Below, one piece after another: positions 11,020-22,881 of a DNA stretch of 64,000 bases (position 1 is its first letter; each line of letters opens with the position of its first letter). Under the pieces are notes generated by a model. That model ran no database searches. It saw only the letters and a program-made list of their open reading frames with translations, and was not told where the DNA came from. The stretch comes from Mytilus trossulus. Its lineage: Eukaryota; Mollusca; Bivalvia; Mytilida; Mytilidae. The translations under genes and the position numbers were made by a program. The stretch spans positions 15,789,578-15,853,577 of the forward strand of contig NC_086378.1 in assembly GCF_036588685.1 (NCBI RefSeq), read 5' to 3'.

Positions 11020-12245
11020 TATGAAGTGATCACAGCATTATATGCATTCATGAAAGCAATATATGTAGTGGCTACAACATTATATGTTGTGGTCAAAATA
11101 TTATATGCAGTCGTTAAAGCTTTATATACAGTTGTCGGAACACTACATGCAGTGGTTACAACGTTATATGCGATCGTGACAACATTATATTCAGCTGTCG
11201 GAAAATTTTATACTAATGTTACAATATGATGTGCTGTTGTGACAGTATTTAATGCAGTAGTCGGAACATTATATTCAGTGGTCACAACATTATACGTGTG
11301 TTATTGATTAAAGTAACGCTCATGGACGATGATGATTGATAATAGTACATGATTGTGTTAGTTCAAATTTTGTAAACATATCTGAGTGTAGAATGTTCTT
11401 TTAGAGGGTTGTACCATTTAAAATAGCTTTATGGAAAATTTTGGCTGCAGCCTGTTATACATACCTTTAACTATATTACAAGGTGAGACAAAACAATATT
11501 AAAAGGAAAATAAAAAGCGTTTGTCAAACATTTTGATATTAGTATATAAAAACCAAAAATGATCTTTGAAAACAGTAATTAACATTTTAATGTTAAAGCA
11601 GAAAATTACGCTAATAGGCAACATTTGAATAACTGATAACACCGGACAAACTATGCAGTTAAATCTCTTTATAGTGTATTTAACACCAAAAATAGGTTGA
11701 TTCAGAGATAAACTTTTATCAAATTTTGGAAATGTTTATTTTGGTGAGCAGCGAAATAAAACTTTACTTAACCATTTAACATCTGCAACATTTCTTTAAA
11801 AGCGTATGGTTTAATTTTGAATGTAACGCGTCTTTTTATTGGCTGACGTTATTTTGTAATCCGCTCATAGACATAATTTAGTAATGTGACCGTGACTTCA
11901 TCAACGTTTTACATAGTTTTCTACGTTTTAAAATGGAATTTACAATTAAATTATAAGAAATGACTGTAATATTTTTTTCTATCTATTCTAAATAACATAA
12001 AAAATATTACAGTCATTCCTTAAATGGAACTTTCAGTGCAAGATAAGTATTTTGTAAGTACTAGTATATAATACCGCAAATAAGGTTTTTACCACTACAT
12101 ACATTTTGTACAATGTGCCGCAACCAGCAGATAATGTTGTCGCGACTTCATATAATGTTGTGACTATTGCATATAATGTTTAAAACCTGCAAATAGTTTT
12201 GCTACGTCTGCAAATAATGTTGTGATCACAGCATATGATAATGGT
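11020..12245. mobile_element. Old foldback-like element with 21-24-bp satellite arms
   Basis: The left arm (about 11020-11295) has roughly a dozen copies of an ACATTATATGCAGTGGTCAC-like unit. A shorter inverted arm (about 12110-12245) has the complementary ATAATGTTGTGA-like units. The unit matches the satellite in the better preserved element at 28001-31075. No target duplication was found. The periodic translation of the left arm is an artefact of the repeat. Confidence 0.55.
11959..12017. other. Perfect 19-bp inverted repeat hairpin
   Basis: AATGACTGTAATATTTTTT (11959-11977) is perfectly complementary to 11999-12017, with a 21-base spacer. It lies inside the old foldback-like element. It could be a terminal-repeat relic or a small transcribed hairpin. 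Confidence 0.6.
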
Positions 12246-12504
12246 CATCACCAAAGGGAACTTTGTGTGTTCATAATATTACATATCACATATACATATC
12301 ACCAACCATGCATTATTTCGTGTTATAACAATTAAAAACAATTATTATAAAAGATAGAATAAAGTCCTTTCTTTACATATAAAGTGCAAATATCAAGGAA
12401 AATACAGAGTATTACATAGATTGTTTTCTCCATAGCTAAACCATCACTTTACCATAATTTGATAATAATATTTTGAAAATAAAATAATTTTGGTGGTCTT
12501 TAGC

Positions 12505-12845
12505 ATTGGCTAGAGGTATAGGGGAGGGTTGAGATCTCACAAACATGTTTAACCCCGCCGCATTTTTGCACCTGTTCCAAGTCAGGAGCCTCTGGCTTTT
12601 GTAAGTCATGCATTATTTTATCTTTTACTTTCTTGTGTACAATTTGGAGTTTAGTATGGCGTTCATTGTCACTGAACTAGTACATATTTGTTTAGGGGCC
12701 AGCTGATGGACACCTCCGAGGCGGGAATTTCTCGTTGCATTGAAGACCTGTTGGTGACCTTCTGCTGTTTTCTGCTCTATGGTCGGGTTGTTGTCTCCTT
12801 GGCACATTCCCAATTACCATTCTCAATTTCATTAGTTTTACGAGA
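12505..12845 (-). repeat. Interspersed repeat family R-A
   Basis: The minus-strand copy carries GAGACAACAACCCGACCAT and GAAATTCCCGCCTCGGAGG blocks. On the plus strand it begins near a GGGAGGGTTGAGATC run and has AACCCCGCCGCATTTTTGCA. Related copies are at 14860-15035 (+) and 35005-35330 (-). The apparent 141-residue minus-strand frame over this area is a by-product of the repeat. Confidence 0.6.
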
Positions 12846-13929
12846 GCAGTCTGTGTCCTTTGAGCTGATATGTTATCTAAAAAGTGTACTCTTGGTTGAA
12901 AATACAACTCAATTGACTTACACAGTTTGATAATGTTATTTACAAATTTCATTAAAAACAAAGTTGGTTTGTATATATGATTTCTTGCTATATGCAATGA
13001 ACTGCGAGGATACGGGAATAAACTTTTCACTTCATGCAAGTTCACTATATGCAGTCCAAGCCAGTTTAAGTATGTTCTGATCGAATATGATGTGGACATA
13101 TTAGACATTTCCGACATGTCAACACTAAGGTTATTAGTTGTATATCAAAACTTAAGATTCTGATGCATGAGGGAAAAACATGATAACATAGTGAATTCTT
13201 CGGATTTTTCTGTACTTTATGTTTTCTATAATATTATTCCCTACGTTTTATTCTGTTCAAGAATACCAGGAGCGTGACAGAATAAAATGCTTAACTGCTT
13301 AATTAAAACTGCTGATATTGTTCACCTAACTAAAAGTTAATCAAGTTATAAACCGTATATCTATCAAATGATCAACATGATCAAATATCATTCTAACAAT
13401 TTCTATATTGAACCTGCGGACCGAATGTCAGATAAACGAATAATGGTAAATCATAATTTCCTATTACTTTTTGTGGTTGTGCACACAATCCTTCAAGTTC
13501 CTGTGATGTTAGTATTGGCTTCACATGTTAAAAATACTTCAACAAACTGGATAGCGTTTACTTTCCATGAGCAACACGGCGTGTGAATACCGTTGCATTT
13601 CAAATGTGATCGACTTATCGTTAGTGGTCCATCTTAAATTTTCCTTAATGTAAACTATGGAAAATATTCATAGACAACAACTGAGTGGCCGGGTCAAAGA
13701 ATATCAATGGAAATAAGATATACAACTGCATACCAATTTCATTCAGTAGTGGTCTCTCATAAGCTGACCTAATTGTTAACGCCGACGCAGCCGACGTCCA
13801 AAATACCACGTCTAAGTGTTGCTTTTTAGATTTCGTCATATCGAGACAAAAATATAAGTAAATGATGACTCAATCATTGGATTTGTGGTTTAATGGTAAA
13901 TTACTAGACTGAATATGTATATTTATCTT
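12846..13929. other. No gene recognised
   Basis: AT-rich. A short GC-richer patch at 13780-13800 (CGCCGACGCAGCCGACGTCC) looks like part of another dispersed repeat. No coding evidence. Confidence 0.4.
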
Positions 13930-14225
13930 TTATAAACTATCTTACTAAAAGATACTTGCATGGAGATACATCTATAATACTAAAATAACGAGGTCCAATT
14001 TGTCAGCCGTGATCGGGTAAAAACGACAAATCAAAGAATTCAACTTTATATATAACTTATATAGGACAATGATGTAGATTGAATATTACACCACTCCAGA
14101 CCCTTTTGTTTTCCACATTATTAATATTGCCAATAATTAACAAGTTCCGGATCGAATCCGATACCGATACCAATAGTATATTCACCTGTTACCTATTACC
14201 TTATCTGTACGTTCCGCTTCTGTTA

Positions 14226-15745
14226 CACTGGTATTAACGAGATAATAGTAACTGCAATTACGATTATCCCAATATGGCGACGGCAGATAAAGGTAAAATC
14301 TTTACAGTCATTTTACTCAAATGTAGCATGTTTTTGTCACTAGTTACTCAGCTGCAAGGTTTTTCTATACCATTACATCATATTTGAATCGTAACGGTGC
14401 ACTGGAATTGTATAAGCGCTTTGAAATTTGCCGTTTAAAAATTCGGGATTTTAATCGTAACTCGGATAAAAAGATAATCGTAATTATGGTATTAAAAAAT
14501 GCGAAGATAATCGTAACTGGATAGTGTTTTATTGATATTGACACTAAAAAAGTATATCTGATAGCACATGATGAAATTATGGAGATGAATTAATCACGAC
14601 TCAACATCTTATGACATATCTTTTTGTGGATACATTATTAATGGTTCTAATGAAAACAGCTACATACTATTATATCATAAAATTGGAAGGGTGAACAAGC
14701 TTTAAGAAATTTGGATATGGGAAAAACAAGAACTATGTTAAAATACAGAAAACTCCCAAGAACTAGGAATGTCACAAATTATGGGAATGAGCGATGAGGC
14801 AATTTTTTAGGAAGTTATGATATATGGCAATAATTGTCAGGGGAAACGCATGTGTCACCCTACATCAGATTTGTGATTAATAAGATTGAGAATGAAAATG
14901 GGGAATGTATCACAGAGACAACAACCTCACCATACACAAAACAACACCAGAAGGTCACCAATAGGTTTTCAATGTCGCCAGAAATTCCCGCACCCGGAGG
15001 CGTCCTTCAGCTGGCCCTTAGACTGTTAAAGAACATTGATTTATCCTGAAAAACATAGTAAATATAATAATTATTGTTTTAGATCATTTAATGAAGGTGG
15101 CTATGTGTGCTATTTCTTCCCCCGGGAAGCGACTGCGGGTTCAATTCTAGTCCATACCCGTTATGCCAGTATGAAGTAGGAAAGACGTTTAGTATTCGCT
15201 TGAGACAGTTTGACAAGAAATTAAGAACAACAGTTTTGCACTTTTGGGATATGGGATATTGCTACCCCCCTTCCATTTTGTAAAAAAAAAACGCCACTAA
15301 ATCGAAAGATATATAAGTAAATTTGCCTTAAATATTAACCTGTAAGTTTCTTCATTTTTTTTTATTTTCCATTAATGTCATCCATTAACTATACATTTGC
15401 ATTTTAATACACACAATACCATCAAAATGCTCAAAGAAACAATTAATTTTTCAGTTACTATTATCCGATAAAGAAATTACGATTATCAAACAAGAAAAAT
15501 TCCATATAGTTACGATTATCATCCCGAATTTTTCAACGGCAATTTCCAAAAGCGCTTAGACAATTCCTGTGCACTATTACGGTTCAAATATGATGTAATG
15601 GTATAGAAAAACCTTGCAGCTGAGTAACTAGTGACAAAAACATGCTACATTTAAGTAAATTGACTGTAAAGATTTTACCTATATCTGCCGTCGCCATATT
15701 TGGATAATCGTAATTGCAGTTACTATTATCTCTTTAATACCAGTG
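14226..15745. mobile_element. 1.5-kb element with ~290-bp terminal inverted repeats
   Basis: The left end CACTGGTATTAACGAGATAA and the inverse right end match closely, and similarity continues inward for about 290 bases (14226-14515 against 15440-15745). TGTTA flanks both sides (14221-14225 and 15746-15750), a 5-bp target duplication. The interior has no transposase, only an R-A copy and anonymous sequence, so it is non-autonomous. The superfamily is not assigned. Confidence 0.8.
14860..15035 (+). repeat. Interspersed repeat family R-A (partial)
   Basis: Contains GAGACAACAACCTCACCATA and CCCGCACCCGGAGGCGTCC, the complement of the block at 12700-12830. It lies inside the terminal-inverted-repeat element and is therefore a nested insertion or captured sequence. 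Confidence 0.6.
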
Positions 15746-16210
15746 TGTTAAAAAACCCACCAAACGGTGTATTTAGGATTTTGCGATATACACGAGATAT
15801 AATCACAGGGTTGACACTACTAAATTCAATTATTGTCAAATTGTTCCCTATTTTAGTATTTTAATCAGTAAGACTTTAATACTAAAAATCTGGACTTAAA
15901 ATAAGGCGTATAGGTACAGTTTTTAATTTGTTAGCGGGCATGATGTAAACCTCGAATAAAAGAATTAAACTCCATTCCAAGACCTTTTGTTTTATAAATA
16001 ATAAATATTACCAATAATTGATATATGTAAGTTCCAGGTCGACGGGTTCAAACAGAAAGGTTTTGAAACAGAGTAAACTCTGTATCTTATAATCGCCATG
16101 ACCTTATCATGTTTATCAGATGACAATACCAATACTTAAATAAGGCCTACACATAGTTATATACTTTAATTCAGTCATGGACCCGCGATATCATGGGTGT
16201 GTTCTAGTTG

Positions 16211-18144
16211 GATTTAAATGTTTGCATATTTTTGTTTGGTTTTTAAGATCAACGCAGTTAATGGAGCACTGACTGAAACAAGTTATAAAATCGAAAAGAA
16301 AGTTTTCGTTTGTTTCAGAGCTTACCCCCTTGGAATTGTTGAAGGTCATTATATAGATGATCCTCGTTTGCTGATGGTTTTCTACAAAGTAACAATATGA
16401 TATAGTTTCAAGGGTGAATATAAGCACTTCGGTTCTACACTTGTGGACAATGTTATGTTCTGTCAATAGGAGTTGCCGTTAGCCAAAAGTCTTACACATT
16501 GCACATGTTGCATCCAGCAAACAATTTAACCATTTGTAAAAAAAATGTAGAGGATACGTTGACGACCGCACTTCTGTATATTAGTACAAACATGTCAACG
16601 TGTGGAGGTCAACGAACAGTAAATGGATTATGTCACATTTGTTGGTATATTATTGAATACAATTTTGCTTTGTTGAAATAGAAATGAATAACGCCAAAAT
16701 AAAATGTATTTACCTGTTTATGTCTTAAATATTGCTGCTGAAATTATCTTAAAAAAGGTCAACTTAAGTATAGAAAGCACATGCAATAAGGGAAACATGT
16801 TCATAATTGTGCCTTTAAATCATTATGTACATGCATTTATGTTGTGACGATTTAAAATAAGCATAGACTCACGGACTTGGTTTTGAGTTTTAAGCAAATT
16901 CGTTATTTAATTGGTATTGAATATGTAAAAAATCAACAAATAATGATGAAAATATGATACAAAATCACGTGTTTTCTCATTTAACATGAAACAAATGTCA
17001 TGATGTTGCATTTGTAGACGCTCTTTAAAAGTTATTACCTGTATGTTGTAGTTTTATCTAAAATTAATCTGTAGACTAACTGATGGTTCATGATGTATAA
17101 TGGTGATCAAATTAAATGATGTATACCCTCAATCATTACTGCTGTAACACTTATAATCCTATTTATGTATTCAGCTAGTCAGATGTGCCATACTCCTGCA
17201 GTTTGAATACTTTTTTCTGAAGTTTTTGATAACATTTATGACATTTTCGATTCCATACCCCGTTTTTTTGGTTTGAATACAAAATATGGGTTGGACGATA
17301 ATTTCGGTTAGTGAATTATAAATACTTGCCTTGAACTCGACTGTGTTGATTCGTAAATAGCATTACCTTCTGAAATAAAATAACGGTAAAAACAATACTA
17401 CTATTACCATACAAAATAGTACTGTTATTTATAAATATGAACAAAAACCTGTACGATTTTTATTCTCATTGTTTCTCCATATGTAAAACAAACATTTGTT
17501 TATAGTTTTGTTTTCTTCTATCGGATTTGAATTATAAAAAATTGATCAAAACATATATTGCCTTTAAAGAAAATAAGTTTGACAAATAAATACGTAATAA
17601 AAGTGATCAACGATTTCCTTATCGCATCGATTGTGCTAGTGCTCAACCATGCTAGGATGTAAATTCGAATGTAATTTTCTTAAAAAAAAATGACAAACTA
17701 CTATTTAATTTTTAATTCTAACTGCTAGAAAATGTAACGAGTCGTTTTTTAAGTATTCACTAATGTCTGCTCCCTGCGTAGCAATATAAATCCGCTGTGT
17801 ACGGATATGTGTCGACCTCGCAACGGAATGTTGAATAACGAAATGTTGCACAATCGACGTATTTACATGGTTGCAACCGCTGTTGTTACGCGCGGGTTAT
17901 GAGATTAAAGTATCAATGACTATTGTATCCGATACTAATTTTCATTTCATAAACTCCACGTTTATGATTTGAGGTCAATATTTCTTTTAACAAAAAGACA
18001 CTGTAAAGTGGCCAAGTGAAAAAGTACGCTATCACAAATTTTCGATACAAACAAACACATTTTCCTATATCTATAAACTCAGCATCCATAGATGACGGTT
18101 ACTTTACTTCATGAAGTTGTTTTACATGTATTAGTGGCTAACAA
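16211..18144. other. No gene recognised
   Basis: AT-rich anonymous sequence with short unsupported frames. If the receptor gene's cytoplasmic exons are in the window they could lie here, but I could not frame one with acceptor, donor and phase. Confidence 0.4.
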
Positions 18145-18280
18145 AAGGAAAAAGTAAAATGACAAAAATACTGAACTCCGAGGAAAATTTAAAACGAAGG
18201 TCGCTAATAACATTGCCAAATCCAAAGCTAAAACACATCTAAGAAATGGACAACAACTTGTTTGAATAAAATAATGATTT
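18145..18280 (-). repeat. Interspersed repeat family R-D (partial)
   Basis: Minus-strand partial copy with the AAAGTAAAATGACAAAAATAC and CTGAACTCCGAGGAAAATT blocks seen also at 20305-20345. Confidence 0.6.
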
Positions 18281-18619
18281 TGATTTCGATAATTATTTTT
18301 TGTCGTTGCGGAGTGAACATTTGTTCATGGAGGCCAGTCACAACATTACTAGCACACATCTATGTGCACGTTTCTAAAGATTTATTTATTTTTAAATGTC
18401 CAATGGTAGTTTTATGACAAAATAAATTTGAATAAATGTTCAAATGTGGCAACAACCGTTTTGCTATTTTTGAGTTATTAAATCTGATATTTTCAGAGTG
18501 GGTATAACAGAGGGCAGACACAAACTTTTTTTTTAATTCCATTTTAAATTCTCTTATTTAACTTTCCTATATATTGATAATGTCCTATTATTAAATAGCC
18601 CATATTTCAGCCAATTAAT

Positions 18620-19130
18620 ACATCTCATATATCTCAGTGAACTTGAAATTAAGGATACTACTGTTACTTGAAGGACTGCTTCGTACCTTGATCTTTTCCT
18701 CAATATTGACACAGATGGACGACTTCACATGAAAATCTTTAATAAACGAGGCGATTTCAACTGCCCAATTATTATTTTTCCATTTATCAGCAGTAACACA
18801 CCCTCTGCCCCTTCGTATGGTGTTTACATATCTCAATTGATACGTTATACTCGTGCATGTTCACACGATACGGACTTCATATACAGGAGTGTACTCCTAA
18901 TGCAGAAACTGCTCCAAGAAAATTATGAGGAAGACAGATTAATTTTTTTTTTTTACCGACACCATGAATTGGTTGATCCATGCAATGTGTCTTTGTCCAA
19001 ACTAAGGACATTTCTACAACGTATTAGATTGTGGTTTTTTATAACGTCGTCTGATCTTTTAATTTTCGAACGTGACTTATTCCCGATTGTGACTGTTTTG
19101 CTTGATGAGTGTGAATTCGCATTGATATAA
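18620..19130 (+). pseudogene. Retroelement C-terminal fragment (family R-C)
   Basis: An open stretch of 133 codons (18729-19130) is preceded in the same sense by SYLDLFLNIDTDGRL (18675-18718) after a stop. It carries the family blocks YGVYISQLIRYTRAC (about residues 28-42) and YRHHELVD (about 77-84). The A/T-run after AGACAGATTAA has disturbed the frame. This region recurs in seven places here and is the C-terminal part of a reverse-transcriptase retroelement polyprotein, perhaps Penelope-like. The copy is 5'-truncated and inactive. Confidence 0.65.
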
Positions 19131-19823
19131 GACGTTCCACGGTACTTTTCTATCTTAAATTCATGTATTTAGTTTTGATGTTATATTTGTTATTCTCATC
19201 GGATTTTGTCAAATGTCTGATCGTGTGTAGTTGTAAATTATATTTATGTTTATTGTTTTCGTGTCTTATGGTAAAGGTTATTAATCATCCAGTTCATTTT
19301 TTAAACTTTAGTTTGGGTCAACTGAATTAATACGATATATTTGGTTTACAGTTTGATTTAGAAGAAACATCGACATAGCTAGATAATAAAATAATTATCT
19401 AATTACTACCACAATTTGATAATAATTAGTATTGTTATTTTCATTGTTCTTAGTAAATGTGATATCAGTATTACAAACCTAATCTTGAATTCTATCCTAG
19501 TTATATGCTATTTTTAGGAATGTTGTGAGTTAAACGTTTACAGGTTACAAATCGTATTTTGACCTCCATACGGCATTTGACGCCAGTCTGAGTTCGTTCC
19601 TGTTTTCGATATAAAATGTTGAATGATTATACTCATTTAATGGAATATGAAAGAAAATCAAATAAAAAGAACATTGAGCATAAATAAACAAGCTGCCATC
19701 AGTATTTGTTTTGGTTTGTAAAGGCAACAGTTTATTGACAAAGTGTATCGTGAAATTTTTAAATTTCGAAATGTCTGCCCGTATAGATATATCTATTTAA
19801 GACTATGTATCTTAATTAAATAC
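19131..19823. other. No gene recognised downstream of the transmembrane exon
   Basis: AT-rich sequence with no framed exon. The receptor gene must continue below 19824 because the transmembrane exon ends in a splice donor. Confidence 0.4.
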
Positions 19824-19955
19824 CTTTGTTTCTACGGTGACGATGTCGTTTCACAATAAAAACAACAATTACTGCTAGTGTCAATATCATCAAAGATGTT
19901 CCTATTCCAGCTCCAACACCGACGGCAATAACATTTTCAGATTTGATAAACTCCT
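19824..19955 (-). CDS. Receptor gene exon: transmembrane segment
   Basis: This 132-bp exon encodes 44 codons in phase 1-1, with acceptor TTTCTTTGTAG and donor G|GTATTT. The first codon is completed by the G ending the FN3 exon. After an acidic EEFIKSEN linker there is a Gly/Ala/Ile/Val/Leu-rich membrane segment of about 26 residues (VIAVGVGAGIGTSLM onward). It ends in a strongly basic KRHRHRRNK stop-transfer run, as expected for a type I surface receptor with the Ig and FN3 domains outside. It is separated from the FN3 exon by a 13.3-kb intron full of transposons. Cytoplasmic exons downstream were not found. Confidence rests on hydrophobicity, splice sites and matching phase. Confidence 0.8.
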
Positions 19956-20289
19956 CTACAAAGAAAGATATATAAGATTTATGTTTTGTGCCGTTAAATA
20001 TTTAAGCGGACATTCCCCTTTTTAGCAGAAATGATTTCAGTGAACACACTCACAAAACAATTAAAGGGGTATAAGCTTTCAAAATAATGTACACAAGGTT
20101 TAGTGAAGCTCTCATTTTTTATGTATAACATACTAAATTGTTTCTCAAAAGTATATAATACATTGGCTTGATAATATGTTTCAGCATTCCGTGTGTAATA
20201 TAGTCTAGAGGTCATTTATTTGACTATTGAGGTGACTTCCAAAGACTGTTTATAGTAATATAACCCGATATAAGCATACACATAAATAT

Positions 20290-20545
20290 AAAGATATAGC
20301 AAAAAGTAAAATCACAAAAATACGGAACTCCGAGGAAAATTCAAAACGAAAAGTCCTTTATTAAATGGCAAAATCAAAAGCTCAAACACATTAAACGAAT
20401 GGATAACATTGTCACAATTCTGACTTAGTACAGATATTTCCTTACTTAGAAAAGGAATGACTGAACCTGGTTTTATAGCCAGCTTATCCTCTCACTTTTA
20501 TGACGGTCGCATTAAATTCCAATATATTAACAACGATGCGCAAAC
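20290..20545 (-). repeat. Interspersed repeat family R-D
   Basis: Minus-strand copy with CTGGTTTTATAGCC and a CGAATGGA-type block, similar to 3960-4215 and 40245-40375. Non-coding. Confidence 0.6.
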
Positions 20546-20639
20546 AAAACAAACAGGCATAATAGAAAAAAATGTCAAAAATAGGGGGACAGCCGTCAAC
20601 ATTGTGTTATAATCTTAATCATCATAAAACAAACAAATA

Positions 20640-20945
20640 TGTAACTAAGAAGCACAAAACAATATGTTTAACCACGCCACATGCTTTATGTATGCGCCTG
20701 TTCAGTGGTTATGTTACATATTTGTTTTTTGCTTATTTTTTGGTACATAAATTAGGCTCTAAGTTTTCTCGTTTGAATTGTTTTACATTTGTCATTTCGA
20801 CGTCTTTTATAGCTGACTATGCGATATGGGCTTTGATCATGGTTGAAGGCCGTATGGTGACCTATTGCTGTTAATTTCTATGTCATTTGGTATCTTGTGG
20901 AGAGTTGTCTCATTGGCAATTATACCATCTGTTCTTTCATATACA
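20640..20945 (-). mobile_element. SINE-like retroposon, minus orientation
   Basis: Shares GCTGACTATGCGATATGGGC and GAGAGTTGTCTCATTGGCAA with the copies at 4749 and 29600. The plus-strand frame of 100 codons here has no family support. Confidence 0.6.
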
Positions 20946-21139
20946 TGTATCAAATTTAACAACCTCATTCATTTCTTTTTTTATTGTACGATTCTATGTT
21001 AAATCCACCCGTAAAGTCCTTACCCTGACAGGCATATAATTAGGTTACCATTACCTCTGACGTAGAATCGCGCGTCTAACGTACATCGGTTGATAATCAT
21101 GTTAACATCAAAGAGGTACATGTTGTAATAAAATAGTTT

Positions 21140-21390
21140 TGTCGTTCAAAAGAGGGACGAAAGATACCAAAGGGACAGTCAAACTCTAAAATCTAAAACA
21201 AACTGACAACGCCATGGCTAAAAATGAAAAAGACAAACAGAAAAACAATAGTACACATGACACAACATAGAAAACTAAAGAATAAACAACACGAACCCCA
21301 CCAAAAACTAGGGGTGATCTCAGGTGCTCCGGAAGGGTAAGCAGATCCTGCTCCACATGCGACACCCGTCGTGTTGCTTATGTGATTACA
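21140..21390 (-). repeat. Dispersed repeat family R-B
   Basis: Best preserved copy, with ACTGACAACGCCATGGCTAA, CACGAACCCCACCAAAAACT and GATCCTGCTCCACATGC. It abuts the R-C retroelement fragment at 21440. Confidence 0.7.
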
Positions 21391-21439
21391 AATCCGGTAA
21401 ATAGTCTAATTCGGTAGGTCAAATTCATGAAAGGGAAGG

Positions 21440-21960
21440 AGATTGTAGTTATGACGTAAGGAACATATCCGATATCATTTGTGAAACGGTTATTCCATAA
21501 CGGTCAACCAACTCGTGATGGCGTCCGTAAAATTTACGAAGGGATGATTTCAACTTCACCATTTGGAACTCTTGGTTTAATAGCTTCCTTATGAGCAGTA
21601 ACCCTCTATCAAGAAAATCATGATAGGAAATGCAAGCACGGGAATATCGTATCAATTGGGAGATATATACCCCGTATGCAGGTGCTGCTGGAATGTTGCT
21701 ACTTAGAAATGGAAAATTCACAATTGGAAAGCTAAAATCATCTCTTTTGTCGTAAAGTTTTGTCTTCAACCGACCCTCATTGACAATTTCTAGATGTCAG
21801 TCAAGATATGAAGCCGACTTAACTGTATCTGTAGTATCCTTTATCTCCAATTCGATGGGATAGATGCGATCCACATAGTCACCAAATTTTGAATTGTTTA
21901 GTGAAAGAACGTCATATATATAGCGGAAAGTAGAGTTAAAGGATATTGCTAACTTCTTCT
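21440..21960 (-). pseudogene. Retroelement C-terminal fragment (family R-C), best copy
   Basis: An open minus-strand run of 106 codons (21449-21769) encodes YDKRDDFSFPIVNFPF (about residues 6-21), YGVYISQLIRYSRAC (about 32-46), then a KLLNQEF and FYGRHHELVDRYG region. Bases 21770-21960 extend it upstream in decayed form. The strong conservation between copies of otherwise unrelated location marks it as mobile-element coding sequence. I read it as the C-terminal part of a reverse transcriptase protein, possibly Penelope-like. Immediately downstream on the same strand is R-B, which is probably its 3' non-coding end. Confidence 0.65.
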
Positions 21961-22784
21961 CAAAGTATGAACAGTTAAGTCTAAAGTTCTTTTAGGCATA
22001 TCTTTTACATGATATAAATTCGAATTTTCCCTTGTCATTCTTGCCGCTTGTCTATATGAAAACACGTACAATTGAATTTTATATGTCTGTTTAATTTCAA
22101 AGTATAGGTTAAGAATGATATGTTAATCATCATTTTTAGACTTATTTTAGTGGATCGAATCAGTCAGTGAAATGGTTTACCCTTGTTTTACTTTAAATGC
22201 TGACATTTTCTTTTCTTTTAATAACTGGACACGCCTTGTTTATGCGTAATCCATCTCTAAATATGGGGTTACATTGAAGGTCATACTAATACTAATTGAA
22301 TAAGATTGATTCTTCCCTGGCGAGTGAATAACTCATCATCGATGTTTCTTACATAATGTTGCTTATTTCACAAAAATGATCCAAACTGGCTGATAAAAGC
22401 GAATTATTGGTTCACCAATTCATTTTCATTAATGATTTATTTTGGTTGTAGTTTTATTTTGGTTTATTTAGTGCCTTCAATGAAAGTGCCAAAATTAAAC
22501 ACACGAAAATAAAGCAAACACTAAAAAGTAAACGCCAAAATAATATACTAATACGACAATATAGTAATATTAAATGTTGGGGGAAATATTATATTTTATA
22601 ATATCTTCCGTATATTTCATAAAATTCTATGCATAGCCAAATCGTATAATGAATTCCTGGTATAATTTGACAACACTTTATAATTATCACTTAATTGATA
22701 ATTTACCAATTTTCTGATATTATTTAGAAAACACAACAATGAATTTTAATTCACACATGTCATAAATATGCCAGGTTATTTATA
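21961..22784. other. No gene recognised
   Basis: AT-rich anonymous intron sequence. Confidence 0.4.
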
Positions 22785-22881
22785 GGTTAGACAATACTTG
22801 GTCATGTTTTATGAAGATTTAAGCCCAAGTCGAAGTCGAGGGCTAAAATCTTCATAAAACATGACCATGTATTGTCTGACC
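22785..22881. repeat. 97-bp near-perfect palindrome
   Basis: The left arm begins GGTTAGACAATACTTGGTCA and the right arm is its inverse, ending AATACA(A)-type TGTCTGACC. The arms are about 42 bases with three or four mismatches around a 13-15-base centre. Transcribed, it would fold into one long hairpin. Confidence 0.8.

Larger units (their letters stand above)
13930..16210 (-). repeat. Dispersed repeat family R-G, interrupted
   Basis: Two flanks (13930-14225 and 15746-16210) make one repeat copy split by the element at 14226-15745. Shared blocks with the inverse copy at 28560-29240 include CCTTTTGTTTTCCACATTA, GTTCCAGGTCGACGGGTTC and a GACCCGCGATATCA end. Non-coding. Confidence 0.6.

Noticed and set aside
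11026..11229. 67-codon open frame with periodic residues
   Set aside because: It is the translation of a satellite array, with no domain and no splice context.
12692..13117. 141-codon minus-strand frame
   Set aside because: Half of it is an R-A repeat and the rest lacks any recognisable domain.
15140..15165. tRNA B-box-like GGGTTCAATTCTAG
   Set aside because: No A box at the right distance and no cloverleaf; probably chance.
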